Under the pieces are notes generated by a model. That model ran no database searches, was not told where the DNA came from, and saw only the letters and a list, made by a program, of their open reading frames with translations. Of a DNA stretch of 64,000 nucleotides, positions 51,665-61,700 are shown one piece after another. How positions within the stretch are numbered: position 1 is the stretch's first letter; every line of letters begins with the position of its first letter. Source of the stretch: G965230065 sp965230065 (GTDB lineage Bacteria; Bacteroidota; Bacteroidia; Cytophagales; Cyclobacteriaceae); the NCBI GenBank assembly GCA_965230065.1, contig OZ245942.1, positions 1,302,001 through 1,366,000 of the forward strand. The letters run 5' to 3'. Position numbers and translations under genes: made by a program.

Positions 51665-52651
51665 TTAATAAGCTCCCCTGATATTTTGATGCACTTCTTT
51701 TGTGTAAAAATCCGATAATGCCTGGTGTATTTCTTCGGAAAGCGGACTGAGGGAAGACGCTTCGGCATTGGTTTTTACCTGCCTGGGCGAGCTTGCCCCG
51801 GGGATGATACAGCTTACGGCTTCGTGGTCTAAAAGCCACCGCAAGGCCAGTTGCACCATCGACATATTTTTAGGTAAAAACTCTTTTTCAATAGTTTGGG
51901 TAAGTTCCACTCCTTTTTCAAAAGGCAGGCCGGCAAAGGTTTCGCCTACGTTGAACAGCTCTCCATTCCGGTTAAAATTACGGTGGTCTTTTTCAGAAAA
52001 GGTGGTGTTTTTGGTGAATTTACCTGCCAGCAGCCCACTTGCCAGTGGCAGGCGTACAATAATGCCTGTGCCACTTTCTTTGGCTTTGGGCAGTAATTCC
52101 CTCCCTACTTTTTGCCGGAAGATGTTGAAAATCACCTGAAGGGACAGCAAGCCTTCCTGCTCAATGCAGAGCAACCCTTCTTCCACCGTTTCTACGCTGG
52201 CCCCAAAATGCTTGATCAGCCCTTCTTTTTGCAATTTGTGCAACCAATGGAAAACTTCTCCTTCCCGCAGTACTTCAGTTGGAATACAATGCAACTGGAG
52301 TAAATCCAGGGATTCCACTCCTAAGCGTTTGATAGAAGCCGTTACCGACTTACGCAAGGCCACCTCGGAATATTTGTCAGGATACACATCACCACCCCGT
52401 CCGAATTTGGTGGCCACTTTGATGGGTTTTTCGCAGGTTTTTAAAAATTCCCCGATAAAGCTTTCGCTTTGCCCGGCACCGTACACATCGGCCGTATCCC
52501 AGAAAGTAATGTCATTCTCTACGGCTTCCTCCAAAATAGCCCATGCCGTATCTTTGGACATGGATGGGCCCCAATCTGCTCCCAACTGCCAACAGCCCAA
52601 TCCAACTTCACTTACTTCAAATCCGTTTTTGCCTAGTTTTCTTGTTTTCAT
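51665..52651 (-). CDS. Aldo/keto reductase
   Basis: This 328-residue TIM-barrel NADPH-dependent oxidoreductase has the start LGKNGFEVSEVGLGCWQLGA, the catalytic Asp/Tyr in WDTADVYGAGQSESFIGE, the Lys in VATKFGRGGDVYPD and the His in LDLLQLHCIP. The C-terminal cofactor segment is SCIIPGASSPRQVKTNAEA. The real substrate cannot be deduced. It is convergent with the DUF1338 gene. Confidence 0.9.
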   Translation of the reverse strand: MKTRKLGKNGFEVSEVGLGCWQLGADWGPSMSKDTAWAILEEAVENDITFWDTADVYGAGQSESFIGEFLKTCEKPIKVATKFGRGGDVYPDKYSEVALRKSVTASIKRLGVESLDLLQLHCIPTEVLREGEVFHWLHKLQKEGLIKHFGASVETVEEGLLCIEQEGLLSLQVIFNIFRQKVGRELLPKAKESGTGIIVRLPLASGLLAGKFTKNTTFSEKDHRNFNRNGELFNVGETFAGLPFEKGVELTQTIEKEFLPKNMSMVQLALRWLLDHEAVSCIIPGASSPRQVKTNAEASSLSPLSEEIHQALSDFYTKEVHQNIRGAY

Positions 52652-52796
52652 GTCTTAAGGTTTGTTCATCCCAGTCTGAGAACTGAAAGTAGATTTTATA
52701 ATCATGTATTCTGCTTTCTGTATAATAATGAGCATTTTCCTTTATTGCAACCTTCCAAATATCAAGGTGCAATTTGCTTTGTAAGCATCAATTATC

Positions 52797-53126
52797 TTAT
52801 GTCCTGGCCTTTATTTCTGTGGGGCCAGTTGGCAGGTGCTTGTTTAAAATTACTTTGATTTGTGGAACCAATTCCCGCAAGGTTAAATAAGCATTATCTT
52901 CAGCATTCAGTACAATAACGGCAATTGGGTATTTCCTGAAATTCTGCTGGAACTGTAAGTTTTTATCGAAAGTAAATAGTGCATCAAAGTTTTCTTGTAT
53001 CATCAGTTCCAATAACTCCCCATTCTTTTTGCTATTCCATCCTTTATCTGATACAGTATAAATTTCATGTTCAAGAAAATCTAATTTTAATTTTTTGGGC
53101 AAGTTCTCGTCAAGCAACAGCTTCAT
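52797..53126 (-). CDS. DUF5615 PIN-like toxin
   Basis: The 109 residues begin MKLLLDENLPKKLKLDFLEH and have FDALFTFDKNLQFQQNF and IAVIVLNAED, the acidic pattern of DUF5615 PIN-like putative nucleases. The family is usually encoded after a DUF433 antitoxin-like gene, which is the case here with a 17-base overlap. The remaining 145 bases before the aldo/keto reductase start show nothing. Confidence 0.85.
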   Translation of the reverse strand: MKLLLDENLPKKLKLDFLEHEIYTVSDKGWNSKKNGELLELMIQENFDALFTFDKNLQFQQNFRKYPIAVIVLNAEDNAYLTLRELVPQIKVILNKHLPTGPTEIKART

Positions 53127-53352
53127 AGATTTTAGCTATATTTCCTGAAGTTACAATTTTATGAGCAATACCAATTACGCCAATTACTTGTTGTTTCGTT
53201 ACACTGGGAAAATCTTCTAAAAACTCGTCAATAGAAATGCCTTTTTCTAAATGCCAGAACAAGGTTTCTACGGGAACACGGGTTCCACTAAATACAGGCT
53301 GTCCGTTTTGGGTTTCAGGATCAACGGTGATATATTTTTTTAATGCTTCCAT
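53110..53352 (-). CDS. DUF433 antitoxin-like protein
   Basis: The 80 residues show the DUF433 pattern: YITVDPETQNGQPVFSGTRV, PVETLFWHLEKGISIDEFLE and DFPSVTKQQVIGVIGIAHKI. It is probably a winged-helix DNA-binding antitoxin for the DUF5615 protein that overlaps its end. A longer frame to 53430 adds 26 residues of unlike composition, so the ATG at 53352 is chosen. Confidence 0.85.
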   Translation of the reverse strand: MEALKKYITVDPETQNGQPVFSGTRVPVETLFWHLEKGISIDEFLEDFPSVTKQQVIGVIGIAHKIVTSGNIAKIYEAVA

Positions 53353-53617
53353 ATTCAAATATACGAAACGCAGGGATGATATGATTTCTTTTCTCTCGTG
53401 GGGTAAGCGGCAATTTAAGAAAAGCTGCAAAATAGATAGTTTCTAGTAGCTGTTTGAGTTAATCCTTTGAGCTGCAAATGGGCACTTACAGCAAATTTTG
53501 TAGTAAGTGTTTTTTTAATTTTTATACAAATAGCCACAAAACTTAGCTTCTCTTTTAAATCCTACCCATTTTTTTTAGAGTATTATGTTATATTGAGTCG
53601 ATTGATGAAATTAGATT

Positions 53618-54193
53618 ATGTCGGAGTTAGTTAGGTTCCTGATAAAAATTGCTGATTTAATGTTTTTCAACTGGGGAAGTTGGGAAATATCAGGATTTGA
53701 TGTTTTAAATTTTAGTATTGCTATGGCCGGATTAATTTTAGGTGCGTGGTTTTATCATTGGAAGAACAGATTTGAAAAGGAAACAAGAGAAATACAAGCA
53801 AGACCAGTATTTAGTTATGTGAGGCATGAGATACTCGCTCTTAATCCAGAATTAGGCTTTAAATTTAGATTTGATGTTGAGTTTCGGAACGTGGGCCAAG
53901 TAGCATATAAGGTTAACCCAATAATAACACATGGAAAATTTGGGGTTGATCAATATAATAAAGATGCAATTGTTGGCCCAGGAGATGTAAACATTATCAA
54001 GTGTTACACCTTGTATTTACCAGAAGGAAAAAGCTCATATAACTACCAGTTTTTTCTAAATTATGAAGACTCGTATGGCAATAAATATAACCAAGAGGTA
54101 AAAGTAGAATACAGAACTGATAATAATACTTTTGAATTCTGGGTATTTGTTCCAAAAAATGGAAACATCCAAGGCAAAAGAGATAACCACTAA
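53618..54193 (+). CDS. Membrane-anchored protein of unknown function
   Basis: The 191 residues have one N-terminal hydrophobic helix (FSIAMAGLILGAWFYHWKN). A mostly beta-rich soluble domain with many Tyr, Asn and Asp follows (FRFDVEFRNVGQVAYKVNPI, YQFFLNYEDSYGNKYNQEVK). No family is recognised. Base composition is more A/T-rich than neighbouring genes, which could mean recent gain. There is no clear neighbour in the same direction. The 265 bases upstream are A/T-rich without other features. Confidence 0.6.
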   Translation: MSELVRFLIKIADLMFFNWGSWEISGFDVLNFSIAMAGLILGAWFYHWKNRFEKETREIQARPVFSYVRHEILALNPELGFKFRFDVEFRNVGQVAYKVNPIITHGKFGVDQYNKDAIVGPGDVNIIKCYTLYLPEGKSSYNYQFFLNYEDSYGNKYNQEVKVEYRTDNNTFEFWVFVPKNGNIQGKRDNH

Positions 54194-54489
54194 CAATCCT
54201 TTATAGTAATCGTTTCAGATGACCTGCTAGAGCAAGCCTTCTGGCGTAGGTTAGAAGGTAAGAGAGACTTGTATCCTGCTAATTACTCAAAAAGTCACTT
54301 CCATGCAGTTCCAAAATAGTAATGAAAGTGCGGTAGAAAAAAATACCAAAGAAAGCCCGGGGGCCGGAACAATGTTCCTTGCCATAGGAAGGCTATTAAT
54401 AGACCTTACTTGATGTTTGTAAATCCCCTCCCAAAGTCCCCCTTTAATGGTTTTGGATACTTTATTGGGGTTGAGAAACGGAAGTAGAT
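54194..54489. other. Gene-free stretch with scattered repeat-like words
   Basis: This 296-base stretch holds no convincing gene. It contains a C-rich run near 54425-54450 (CCCCTCCCAAAGTCCCCCTT) like the flanks of Bacteroidota palindromic repeats. A short minus-strand frame of 75 codons covers it but has no ribosome-binding site or domain. Confidence 0.4.
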
Positions 54490-54524
54490 AAAAAATACCC
54501 GCCCATAAAATCAACGGACGGGTA
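54490..54524 (-). terminator. Rho-independent terminator of the GH2 gene
   Basis: On the minus strand, TACCCGTCC (54516-54524) pairs with GGCGGGTA (54496-54503) with one bulge, followed by TTTTT. It lies about 45 bases after the GH2 stop at 54568. Confidence 0.75.
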
Positions 54525-54567
54525 AAGCATTGAAATATTACTTGCTTTTTTCTAAAAGAAAGAGGTA

Positions 54568-56508
54568 TTAGTTATCATAATTGCTAAAAGAACCATAAAA
54601 ATCCTGCAATACGAAAAAGGCTTTTTTGCGCTCTCCGTTGTCGGTGATGAGTCCTTTTAAGTTCCAGTAGTCCTGCACGCCCTGATACAAACGCATGGTG
54701 GAGCGGAAGTCTTTCAGTATCCAGGGCGACATGCCCACTACGCCCTCCTGGTTGTTCACCAGCTCTATTTGTTTTTTGTACACAAGTGCCTGGTAATCTT
54801 CAGTAAATACGGCCAGGTCTTCCTCGTCGGCAGTACGCCCCCGCCTGGCCCCGGCCCCCATTTCACTGAAGACGAAGGGTTTACCTTCCGGGATATGAAA
54901 GCGGATTTTGTGCATGTTGTCCAGCATGGTTTGCCGTCCTTTTTTGTGAGGCAAATCGGCACTCGCCGCCAAAAAACCCGAATAATACCACCCAAAATAC
55001 TGGTTGATGGCGGCCACATCTACAATGGCTGCGAGGGGGTCTTCAATTTCTATGTCCCAGGTTGCAAACTGTTGTCCTGCCAGGGTAGGGAAAAAATACT
55101 GCTTAGCCATCTGCATAATTTCTTCTCCTCCAAATATCAAAGCGGCGGTGGTGAGGCGAGTATCGTCCAGGCTTTTTACATACTCATTCAGTTCCCTGAA
55201 GAATGTATTGCGGGCTTCCGATTTGGGTGTTTCGTTGCCCAGGCTCCAGAAGATGATGCTGGCCCGGTTCTGGTCGCGATGGATCATTTCCTTCATGCGC
55301 GTTTTGGCCATGTCCAATACTTCGGGGCTTTCAAATTTCACGTTCCAGTACACCGGAATTTCGGCCCACACCAGCAAACCCATCTCGTCGGCTGCCCGCA
55401 ACATGTTTTCATTGTGTGTGTAGTGGGCCAGGCGCACATAATTACAGTTTAGCTCTTTGGCATACGTAAGCAATTCAACCGCTTCTTCGTAGCTCGAGGC
55501 CCGGCCTTTGGCGCCAATGGCTTCTTCATGGATAGAAATGCCTTTCAAAAAGAGAGGCTCGCCATTCAACAGCACCTGCCTGTTTTGTACCTCCACTGTA
55601 CGGAAACCAATTTGGTCATGTACCGTATCTTCGGGAGTCGTAAGTGCCACATCATACAATTTGGGCTGTTCGGGCGACCACAAGGTGGGAGAAGCCTCTA
55701 CGGCAATCCGGGCCATACCATCCTGCACCGGGAAAGATTGATGGATATTCAATTCTTCCACTTCCAGGGTTACGCTACCTGATTCCATGCCTTCCATGGC
55801 TACATATCCTTCAATCTGGTTTTTATTGTTGGGTGCTAACTGTACCTTATAGTTTTGAATGAAACTCCCGGGCAATTCCACAAGCTGTACGTCCCGGGTA
55901 ATGCCACCATAGTTCATCCAGTCGGTGCTGGTGGTGGGAATGTCATCGGCCGTGAGTGTATTGTTTACTTTGACAACGAGCAGGTTTTCCCCTTCTTTCA
56001 AATGTTCGGTTACGTCGCAGTTGAAAGAGGTATAACCTCCGGTATGGCTGGCTACGTGCACGCCGTTCACGTAAATTTGTGCTTTGTAGTTGATGGCCCC
56101 AAAGTGGAGGTAATACTGTTTATCTTCCTGTTTCTTTACAAAGAAGTCTCGCTTATACCACACTTTCCCATTGTAAAAGAAAAGCCGGGGATCCTGGGTA
56201 TTCCAGTCGCCGGGCACCTGTAAGGTCAACCCATCTTCCAGGTTGGCCTCTACCAGTTCAGAAGCGCCGGGTTTATAGTTGCGTTCCAGATAGTTAAAAC
56301 GGTCATTTAGGGAAAAGATGGTAGGGTCTATCAGGGCATTCCAGGTGCCATTCAGGGAATAGGTTTTTCGCCCTTCTACATTGGTGATGATGGGCGCTGT
56401 GGGAATGTCTTTTACTTCTTTGGCAGCGAAAAAGTCTTGTGCTTTCAGGGGCTGTATACCAGCCAATAGTAAGATAAGGGCCAAATAATAGCCAAGTGTT
56501 TTTTTCAT
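54568..56508 (-). CDS. GH2-family glycosidase (beta-glucuronidase/galactosidase-like), exported
   Basis: The 646 residues have a signal (LGYYLALILLLAGIQPLKAQ). The GH2 sugar-binding domain follows (GKVWYKRDFFVKKQEDKQYY, HFGAINYKAQIYVNGVHVAS, HTGGYTSFNCDVTEHLKEGE). An Ig-like middle leads to a TIM barrel with the acid/base in ASIIFWSLGNETPKSEA and the nucleophile in KPFVFSEMGAGARRG. Small GH2 enzymes of this kind often cleave beta-glucuronides or beta-galactosides in the periplasm. The AraC-type regulator encoded 297 bases upstream is its likely partner. Confidence 0.9.
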   Translation of the reverse strand: MKKTLGYYLALILLLAGIQPLKAQDFFAAKEVKDIPTAPIITNVEGRKTYSLNGTWNALIDPTIFSLNDRFNYLERNYKPGASELVEANLEDGLTLQVPGDWNTQDPRLFFYNGKVWYKRDFFVKKQEDKQYYLHFGAINYKAQIYVNGVHVASHTGGYTSFNCDVTEHLKEGENLLVVKVNNTLTADDIPTTSTDWMNYGGITRDVQLVELPGSFIQNYKVQLAPNNKNQIEGYVAMEGMESGSVTLEVEELNIHQSFPVQDGMARIAVEASPTLWSPEQPKLYDVALTTPEDTVHDQIGFRTVEVQNRQVLLNGEPLFLKGISIHEEAIGAKGRASSYEEAVELLTYAKELNCNYVRLAHYTHNENMLRAADEMGLLVWAEIPVYWNVKFESPEVLDMAKTRMKEMIHRDQNRASIIFWSLGNETPKSEARNTFFRELNEYVKSLDDTRLTTAALIFGGEEIMQMAKQYFFPTLAGQQFATWDIEIEDPLAAIVDVAAINQYFGWYYSGFLAASADLPHKKGRQTMLDNMHKIRFHIPEGKPFVFSEMGAGARRGRTADEEDLAVFTEDYQALVYKKQIELVNNQEGVVGMSPWILKDFRSTMRLYQGVQDYWNLKGLITDNGERKKAFFVLQDFYGSFSNYDN

Positions 56509-56513
56509 GATTG

Positions 56514-56565
56514 CTTGGGGTTTTAGTTTTTACTCCCCAAGATTAATCATTGTATACATATGTAT
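56514..56565. promoter_or_regulatory. Hairpin and 12-bp palindrome upstream of the GH2 gene
   Basis: CTTGGGG (56514-56520) pairs with CCCCAAG (56535-56541) just before the GH2 start. A perfect palindrome ATACATATGTAT lies at 56554-56565. The latter is 46 bases upstream of the GH2 ATG and could be the operator of the neighbouring AraC-type or another regulator. Confidence 0.4.
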
Positions 56566-56571
56566 CGTCTT

Positions 56572-56727
56572 ATCCGTTCCAGTGGGGCTTATTTGAAGTG
56601 CCAACGGAACGGATGAAGCTATTCAGCTTGTTATACAGGCAAGTAGCCCCAAACATTGAAAATTAATAAGAAGCTCTCGTAAAACGGTCAGACCGCTATC
56701 TGAAGAGGCACAAGAGCGGTCAGACCG
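56572..56727. repeat. Palindromic repeat cluster between GH2 and AraC genes
   Basis: ATCCGTTCC (56572-56580) and GGAACGGAT (56606-56614) form a 9-bp stem. Further on, the small palindrome CGGTCAGACCG occurs twice (56685-56695 and 56717-56727), and the two copies can also pair with each other over about 12 bases. The set fills much of the 297-base gap. Confidence 0.6.
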
Positions 56728-56805
56728 ATAGGCAATATTAACTTTCAACCTTATTAACTTTCAACCTTCGTACCTAGATGCCTGTACAACATTTTAAGCT
56801 GATTA

Positions 56806-57897
56806 TTACAATTCCCGGCGATATTGGGAAGGGGTTTGTCCGGTAATTTCCTTAAAGATGCGGTTGAAAGATGATTTGGAGTTAAAACCCGCTTCATAGG
56901 CCAGCCCCAAAAAGGTAATGTTTTTCAGTTTTGGGTCTTGCAGCAGTTGCTGAAATTCCCGCACTCGGTATTCATTGATAAGCTGATAAAAATTTTTGCC
57001 CAGTACTTCGTTAATGGTTTGGGAAAGGTTTTGTTGGGAAATATCCAGGTCACGAATCATGGTTTGCAAACTATACTCCGGATTGGTGTAAGGCTTCTCT
57101 TTTTCCAGGTATTCAACAATATTTTTGGCATATTCCTGCATCCTTATTTTGCTCAACCCTGATTTGTAATATTTTTCATTATCTTCCTCAGTAGTTTTAG
57201 ATGGTAGAGATACCAGTTCGGGCTCAAAGATAATAGGTTGCAACAGGCCAAATATCAGCAACAAATACCCCAGCATCCCCAAATTGAATTGATGTAACCA
57301 AAAACTCATGCTTTCTATGGAAGAGAAATGATGCCTGAAAAAAGGAGCAGCAAAAAAGATGAGATGAGAAAGCAATGTGAGTATCATCATCAGTAATACC
57401 CAGTTGAGCGACCTCTTTTCCGATTTATCAGAGAAAAAGTTAAGGATATTTTTTTGATGCCTGAGGAGTAAAAGCAATGTGGCTACCCAATAGCCAATGA
57501 CCGATAATGCCAGTATACCTGCGATGCCAAAAAAAATAGTATTAGAGGTAGTGCCCGAGTAAGCAGCCGGACTCATGGACTCGGGCAGGTAAATGACCCG
57601 CCAGAAGCTTACCAGCACAAATGGGATACTATGCACCAGGTGCGCCCAACTGAATTCGAAATTTATATCTATCAGGCTGCGTACGTAGAAATAGAAAACA
57701 GGGCCTGAAAGCATAAAGAATGGGAAAAAACCAATCTTAATATAGGCAGTGAGTCCTTTGGGAACCAATAATCCTAAAAAAAAGAGAGAAAGTATCAGAA
57801 ACCAAAAACATAAGATGAAATTAGAATTGTGTTTCGGTTTTCTCAACAAAAAAACGAGGGCATTGATGATTGATTGTACGAATCCGAAAATGAGCAT
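56806..57897 (-). CDS. AraC-family regulator with N-terminal membrane domain
   Basis: The first about 225 of 363 residues form seven or so membrane helices (NFILCFWFLILSLFFLGLLV, FFGIAGILALSVIGYWVATL, LNWVLLMMILTLLSHLIFFA). The C-terminal 100 residues are an AraC-type double helix-turn-helix (YSLQTMIRDLDISQQNLSQT, NITFLGLAYEAGFNSKSSFN, FKEITGQTPSQYRREL). Such membrane-bound AraC proteins are common in Bacteroidota and sense a signal at the membrane. Its position near the GH2 gene suggests that it controls it. Confidence 0.88.
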   Translation of the reverse strand: MLIFGFVQSIINALVFLLRKPKHNSNFILCFWFLILSLFFLGLLVPKGLTAYIKIGFFPFFMLSGPVFYFYVRSLIDINFEFSWAHLVHSIPFVLVSFWRVIYLPESMSPAAYSGTTSNTIFFGIAGILALSVIGYWVATLLLLLRHQKNILNFFSDKSEKRSLNWVLLMMILTLLSHLIFFAAPFFRHHFSSIESMSFWLHQFNLGMLGYLLLIFGLLQPIIFEPELVSLPSKTTEEDNEKYYKSGLSKIRMQEYAKNIVEYLEKEKPYTNPEYSLQTMIRDLDISQQNLSQTINEVLGKNFYQLINEYRVREFQQLLQDPKLKNITFLGLAYEAGFNSKSSFNRIFKEITGQTPSQYRREL

Positions 57898-57991
57898 GGG
57901 CAGGTTTATCGGGCGTATTATGTTTTTCTATAACAGGCTAATTGTATCGTGATCTTTGACTTTCCTTAGCCAAAGGTACGTTTTTTATGCC

Positions 57992-58507
57992 TTAGCAACG
58001 CACCACAGCATACACCAGTTCATCAATGGTTTTGCCAGCTTTGGTAATGCTTTTCCTATGGCGGGCTTCCAGGGTGTATCCGCAATTCTCAAGAACATGT
58101 CCCGAGGCTGGGTTCCATTCCATGATGCCTGCTGAAATCCGGCACAAGTCAAAAGTAGTAAATCCATATTCAGTAATGGCTTTTACGGCTTCGGTGGCAA
58201 TGCCCTGGTTCCAATATTTTTCGCCCAGCCAGTACCCAATCTCCGCACTTCTGGCATAAACATCAGTATTTCGGGTTAATCCTATACCTCCTACGGCTTT
58301 TTCATCCACTACGATAGCGAAATTTGTAAGTGGCCGTTCGGCACTGGCACACCGCACCCACTCCCGGGCATTGCGCATGCGGTAGGGGTGTGGGAATATA
58401 TTGCGCAGGTTAATCCACACATTGTAATTATTGGCATTTTCAGTCAATGATCGTTCATCTCCTGTTTGCCATTTTCTCAGCACAAATTTTTCAAATGTAA
58501 ATTGCAT
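57992..58507 (-). CDS. GNAT acetyltransferase (RimJ/RimL type)
   Basis: The 171 residues show the GNAT fold with the acetyl-CoA loop YWNQGIATEAVKAI. FEKFVLRKWQTGDERSLTE at the start, AEIGYWLGEKYWNQG and NPASGHVLENCGYTLEARHR are typical of RimJ/RimL-like enzymes, which acetylate protein N-termini, amino acids or antibiotics. The substrate is open. The ATG at 58507 is chosen; a longer frame adds 14 unlike residues. The 94-base gap to the AraC gene is unremarkable. Confidence 0.87.
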   Translation of the reverse strand: MQFTFEKFVLRKWQTGDERSLTENANNYNVWINLRNIFPHPYRMRNAREWVRCASAERPLTNFAIVVDEKAVGGIGLTRNTDVYARSAEIGYWLGEKYWNQGIATEAVKAITEYGFTTFDLCRISAGIMEWNPASGHVLENCGYTLEARHRKSITKAGKTIDELVYAVVRC

Positions 58508-58762
58508 GACAATGGGGTAGCAGCATTCATTATATTTTTTGGACAGCAAGTATCTTTTTCAAAAAAATCAAAAATTAAAAAAATAGGAAAAAGAAAAATT
58601 TTAAATTTTACATGTAAATTTTACACATATAAAATTTTTATATTTCACGATAACACCAACAATATTATTGAACAAACTTATGTATTTTGAGTTGAAAATT
58701 TCAAAATTTATAAATTTTCCAGTACCCGCTATAAAAATAAGATTACTCTGGCATTTATGTGT

Positions 58763-58770
58763 TAGTTTTG
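58763..58770 (+). promoter_or_regulatory. Candidate -7 box of the Oar-like receptor gene
   Basis: TAGTTTTG fits the TAnnTTTG consensus. It is 19 bases upstream of the first ATG (58790) and 28 bases upstream of a second in-frame ATG (58799), so the latter may be the real start. The 282 bases between the GNAT and receptor genes are strongly A/T-rich with no other feature. Confidence 0.45.
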
Positions 58771-58789
58771 GGACAAAATCTCACCTAAA

Positions 58790-61700
58790 ATGCGCGATAT
58801 GAACAAATTTTTACCCCTCCTCTTTGTTTGCTTTGTCAGTACGCAATGGGCGTGGTCGCAGGGCACTACTACAGCCAGCATCAACGGCCAGGTACTCGAT
58901 ACCAACAAGGAAGCAGTACCCGGTGCCAACATCACGGCCATTCACCAGCCTACAGGCTCAGAATATGTAAGTGTTTCTAACGTAAATGGTTTGTTTCGTT
59001 TATCTAACCTGATGGTGGGAGGCCCTTACACCGTTACAATTTCTTTTGTAGGCTATGAGGATTTTATTCAGGAAAATATCAGCCTTGATCTTGGACAAAC
59101 CTACCAGATCAACCCCATCTTATCCGAATCGGTTACGCAACTGGTAGACGTCGTTATCACTGCCGGGGGCGTGATTGACGGTAACCGCACCGGGGCGGAA
59201 ACCACCATAGGCGAAGAACAAATCATGTCTTTGCCTACCGTAGACCGCTCCCTGAATGATTTTACCCGCCTTACACCCCAGGCCAACCTTACACCGGGTG
59301 GTGGGGTTTCTATCGCCGGAGTAAACAACCGCTTTAACGCGATTTATATTGACGGGGCGGTGAACAACGACGTATTCGGACTGGCCAGTTCGGGTACCAA
59401 TGGCGGACAGGCCGGGATTTCTCCCATCAGCGTAGACGCCCTGGAGCAAATTCAGGTGGTAGTAGCACCTTATGATGTTACTTTGGGTGGCTTTGCCGGA
59501 GGCGGCATTAACGCGGTTACCCGTTCGGGAAAAAATAATTTTGAAGGTTCGGCCTACTATTATTTCAGAAATGAAAAGCTTACAGGGAAAACACCCGGCG
59601 ATATTCACAATGATGAACGCACACGTTTAGACCCTTTCTCTGCCAAACTGTATGGTTTTCGGTTGGGCGGTCCTATCATTAAAAATAAACTATTCTTCTT
59701 TGTAAATGGGGAAATCCAAAGAGAAGAAACCCCCCTCCCTTTTTCTTTTGACGGTTACCGTGGAAATGCCGATGAAGGAAAAATCAACGAGCTGGCTGGA
59801 TTCCTGGACAGTGAATATGGGTACAACCCCGGCGGTTACAAAGACAATGTGCGCTCGCTGGATGGAGAAAAATTTCTGGTGCGGTTAGACTGGAACATCA
59901 ATGCCAACCATAAGCTTACCGCCCGTCATAGTTACACCAAAGGGGAAACCACCGTGCAGGACCGTCCCAATAACGGATCCATTTATTTTTTCAATACCGG
60001 CTATATTTTTCCTACTACCACCAACTCTACCGCCCTGGAGCTGAAAAGTAATTTTGGTAGTAAATTTTCCAATAACCTGATACTCGGGCTAACCACCGTG
60101 TTTGATGACCGAAAATTGCTGGGCGACCCTTTCCCCCGCGTAGAAGCCCAGGATGGGAATGCCACGGTTTATTTTGGTACCGATGCCTTCTCTTATTCCA
60201 ATATTGTAGACCAGGATGTGTTTACCATTACCGATAATTTCAACCTGTATGCCGGAAAACACACTTTTACTTTCGGTACACACAATGAGTTTTTTAGCAT
60301 TCTCAATTTATTCACTATTTTCTCTACCCCTCAGTATTCATTTAATAATGCTGGTGGAGAAACTGGACTACAGCATTTCCTCAATGGCGCCCCTGCCCTT
60401 TCCCTCTTCGGGCATGAATTGCCCGCCAATTCGGGAGATGAAGTACGATTTGGGGATGATGCCGATAACCTGGCGGCTGATTTCAGTGCCATGCAACTGG
60501 CCTTTTATGCACAAGATGAATTTCAGGTGAATAACCAATTGAAACTAACTTTTGGTGTGCGGGCCGATATTCCCGTTTTCCTGGACGATGCCCCCCAAAT
60601 TAATACCCAGTTCAATACTGAAACTATTCCTTTACTGGAAGCAGCAGGGTATGACCTGAAAGGAGCGCAGGCCAGCCGGTTACCGAAAACCTCTGTTTTG
60701 TGGAGTCCGCGGGTTGGATTTAATTATGACCTGAAAGGAGATAAAACCACACAACTCAGGGGAGGATTGGGCATATTTACCAGCCGCATTCCCTGGGTGT
60801 GGCCGGGAGGCATTTTTATCCGCAATGGCCTTACCAGTAGTTTTGCCGTGAATTTTGATACGTTTCAGCCCCGCCCATCCGACTGGCAGGCCAACCTGCT
60901 CAACCTCACCAAGCCTTCGGGTGATGTAGATTTGTTTTCAGAAAATTTCAAATACCCGCAGGTGTTCCGCACCAGTTTTGCCGTAGACCAAAAACTGCCC
61001 TGGGGACTGATTGGTACGGCTGAGTTTATGTACACAAAAACCATCAATAACGTAGACCTGAAAAACCTGAACCGGGCACCGGCTACCGGAACCCTGGCAG
61101 GAGCTGATGACCGCCCGGTATTTAACGGAGGCAGCGTTGACCCTACCTATGGCCGCATCACTTTGGTACATAACACCAGCAAAGGATATACCTGGAACAT
61201 CACCGCCCAAGTACAAAAGCCTTTTGACAATGGGCTTACCGGGAGTCTGGCTTATTCCTTCACCCGGGCCGAAGCCCTATTTGACGGGCAGGGTTTTATC
61301 AACAGCACCTCCTGGAGAGACCACCACAGCGTTATGGGGCGTAATAATCCCATGATGGGCCGGTCGGCACTGGATGTGGCGTCTCGTGTAACAGGCTTCC
61401 TCTCTTACCGGAAAGAGTATCTTGATTTTATGGCCACGACCCTTACGGTGGTATACACCGGGCAATCTGGCGCTCCTTATTCCTACATTTATCGTGATGG
61501 AGGAATGCTAAATAACGAAGACTCTGAGGAAAGAAACCTGTTGTATGTACCCGCCAATGTTAATGAAATCACTTTTGGAAGCAGCGAAATAGTAGATATG
61601 GATGAAGACGAAGACCCCATCTTTGGTGGCGTTCCTTTTTCTGAAGCAGAGCAGGCCGCTATGTATGCCGAATTAAATGAATTCATTGATAATGATGATT

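Noticed and set aside
54287..54514. 75-codon minus-strand frame
   Set aside because: No start signal or domain; it runs through C-rich repeat-like DNA and into the GH2 terminator.
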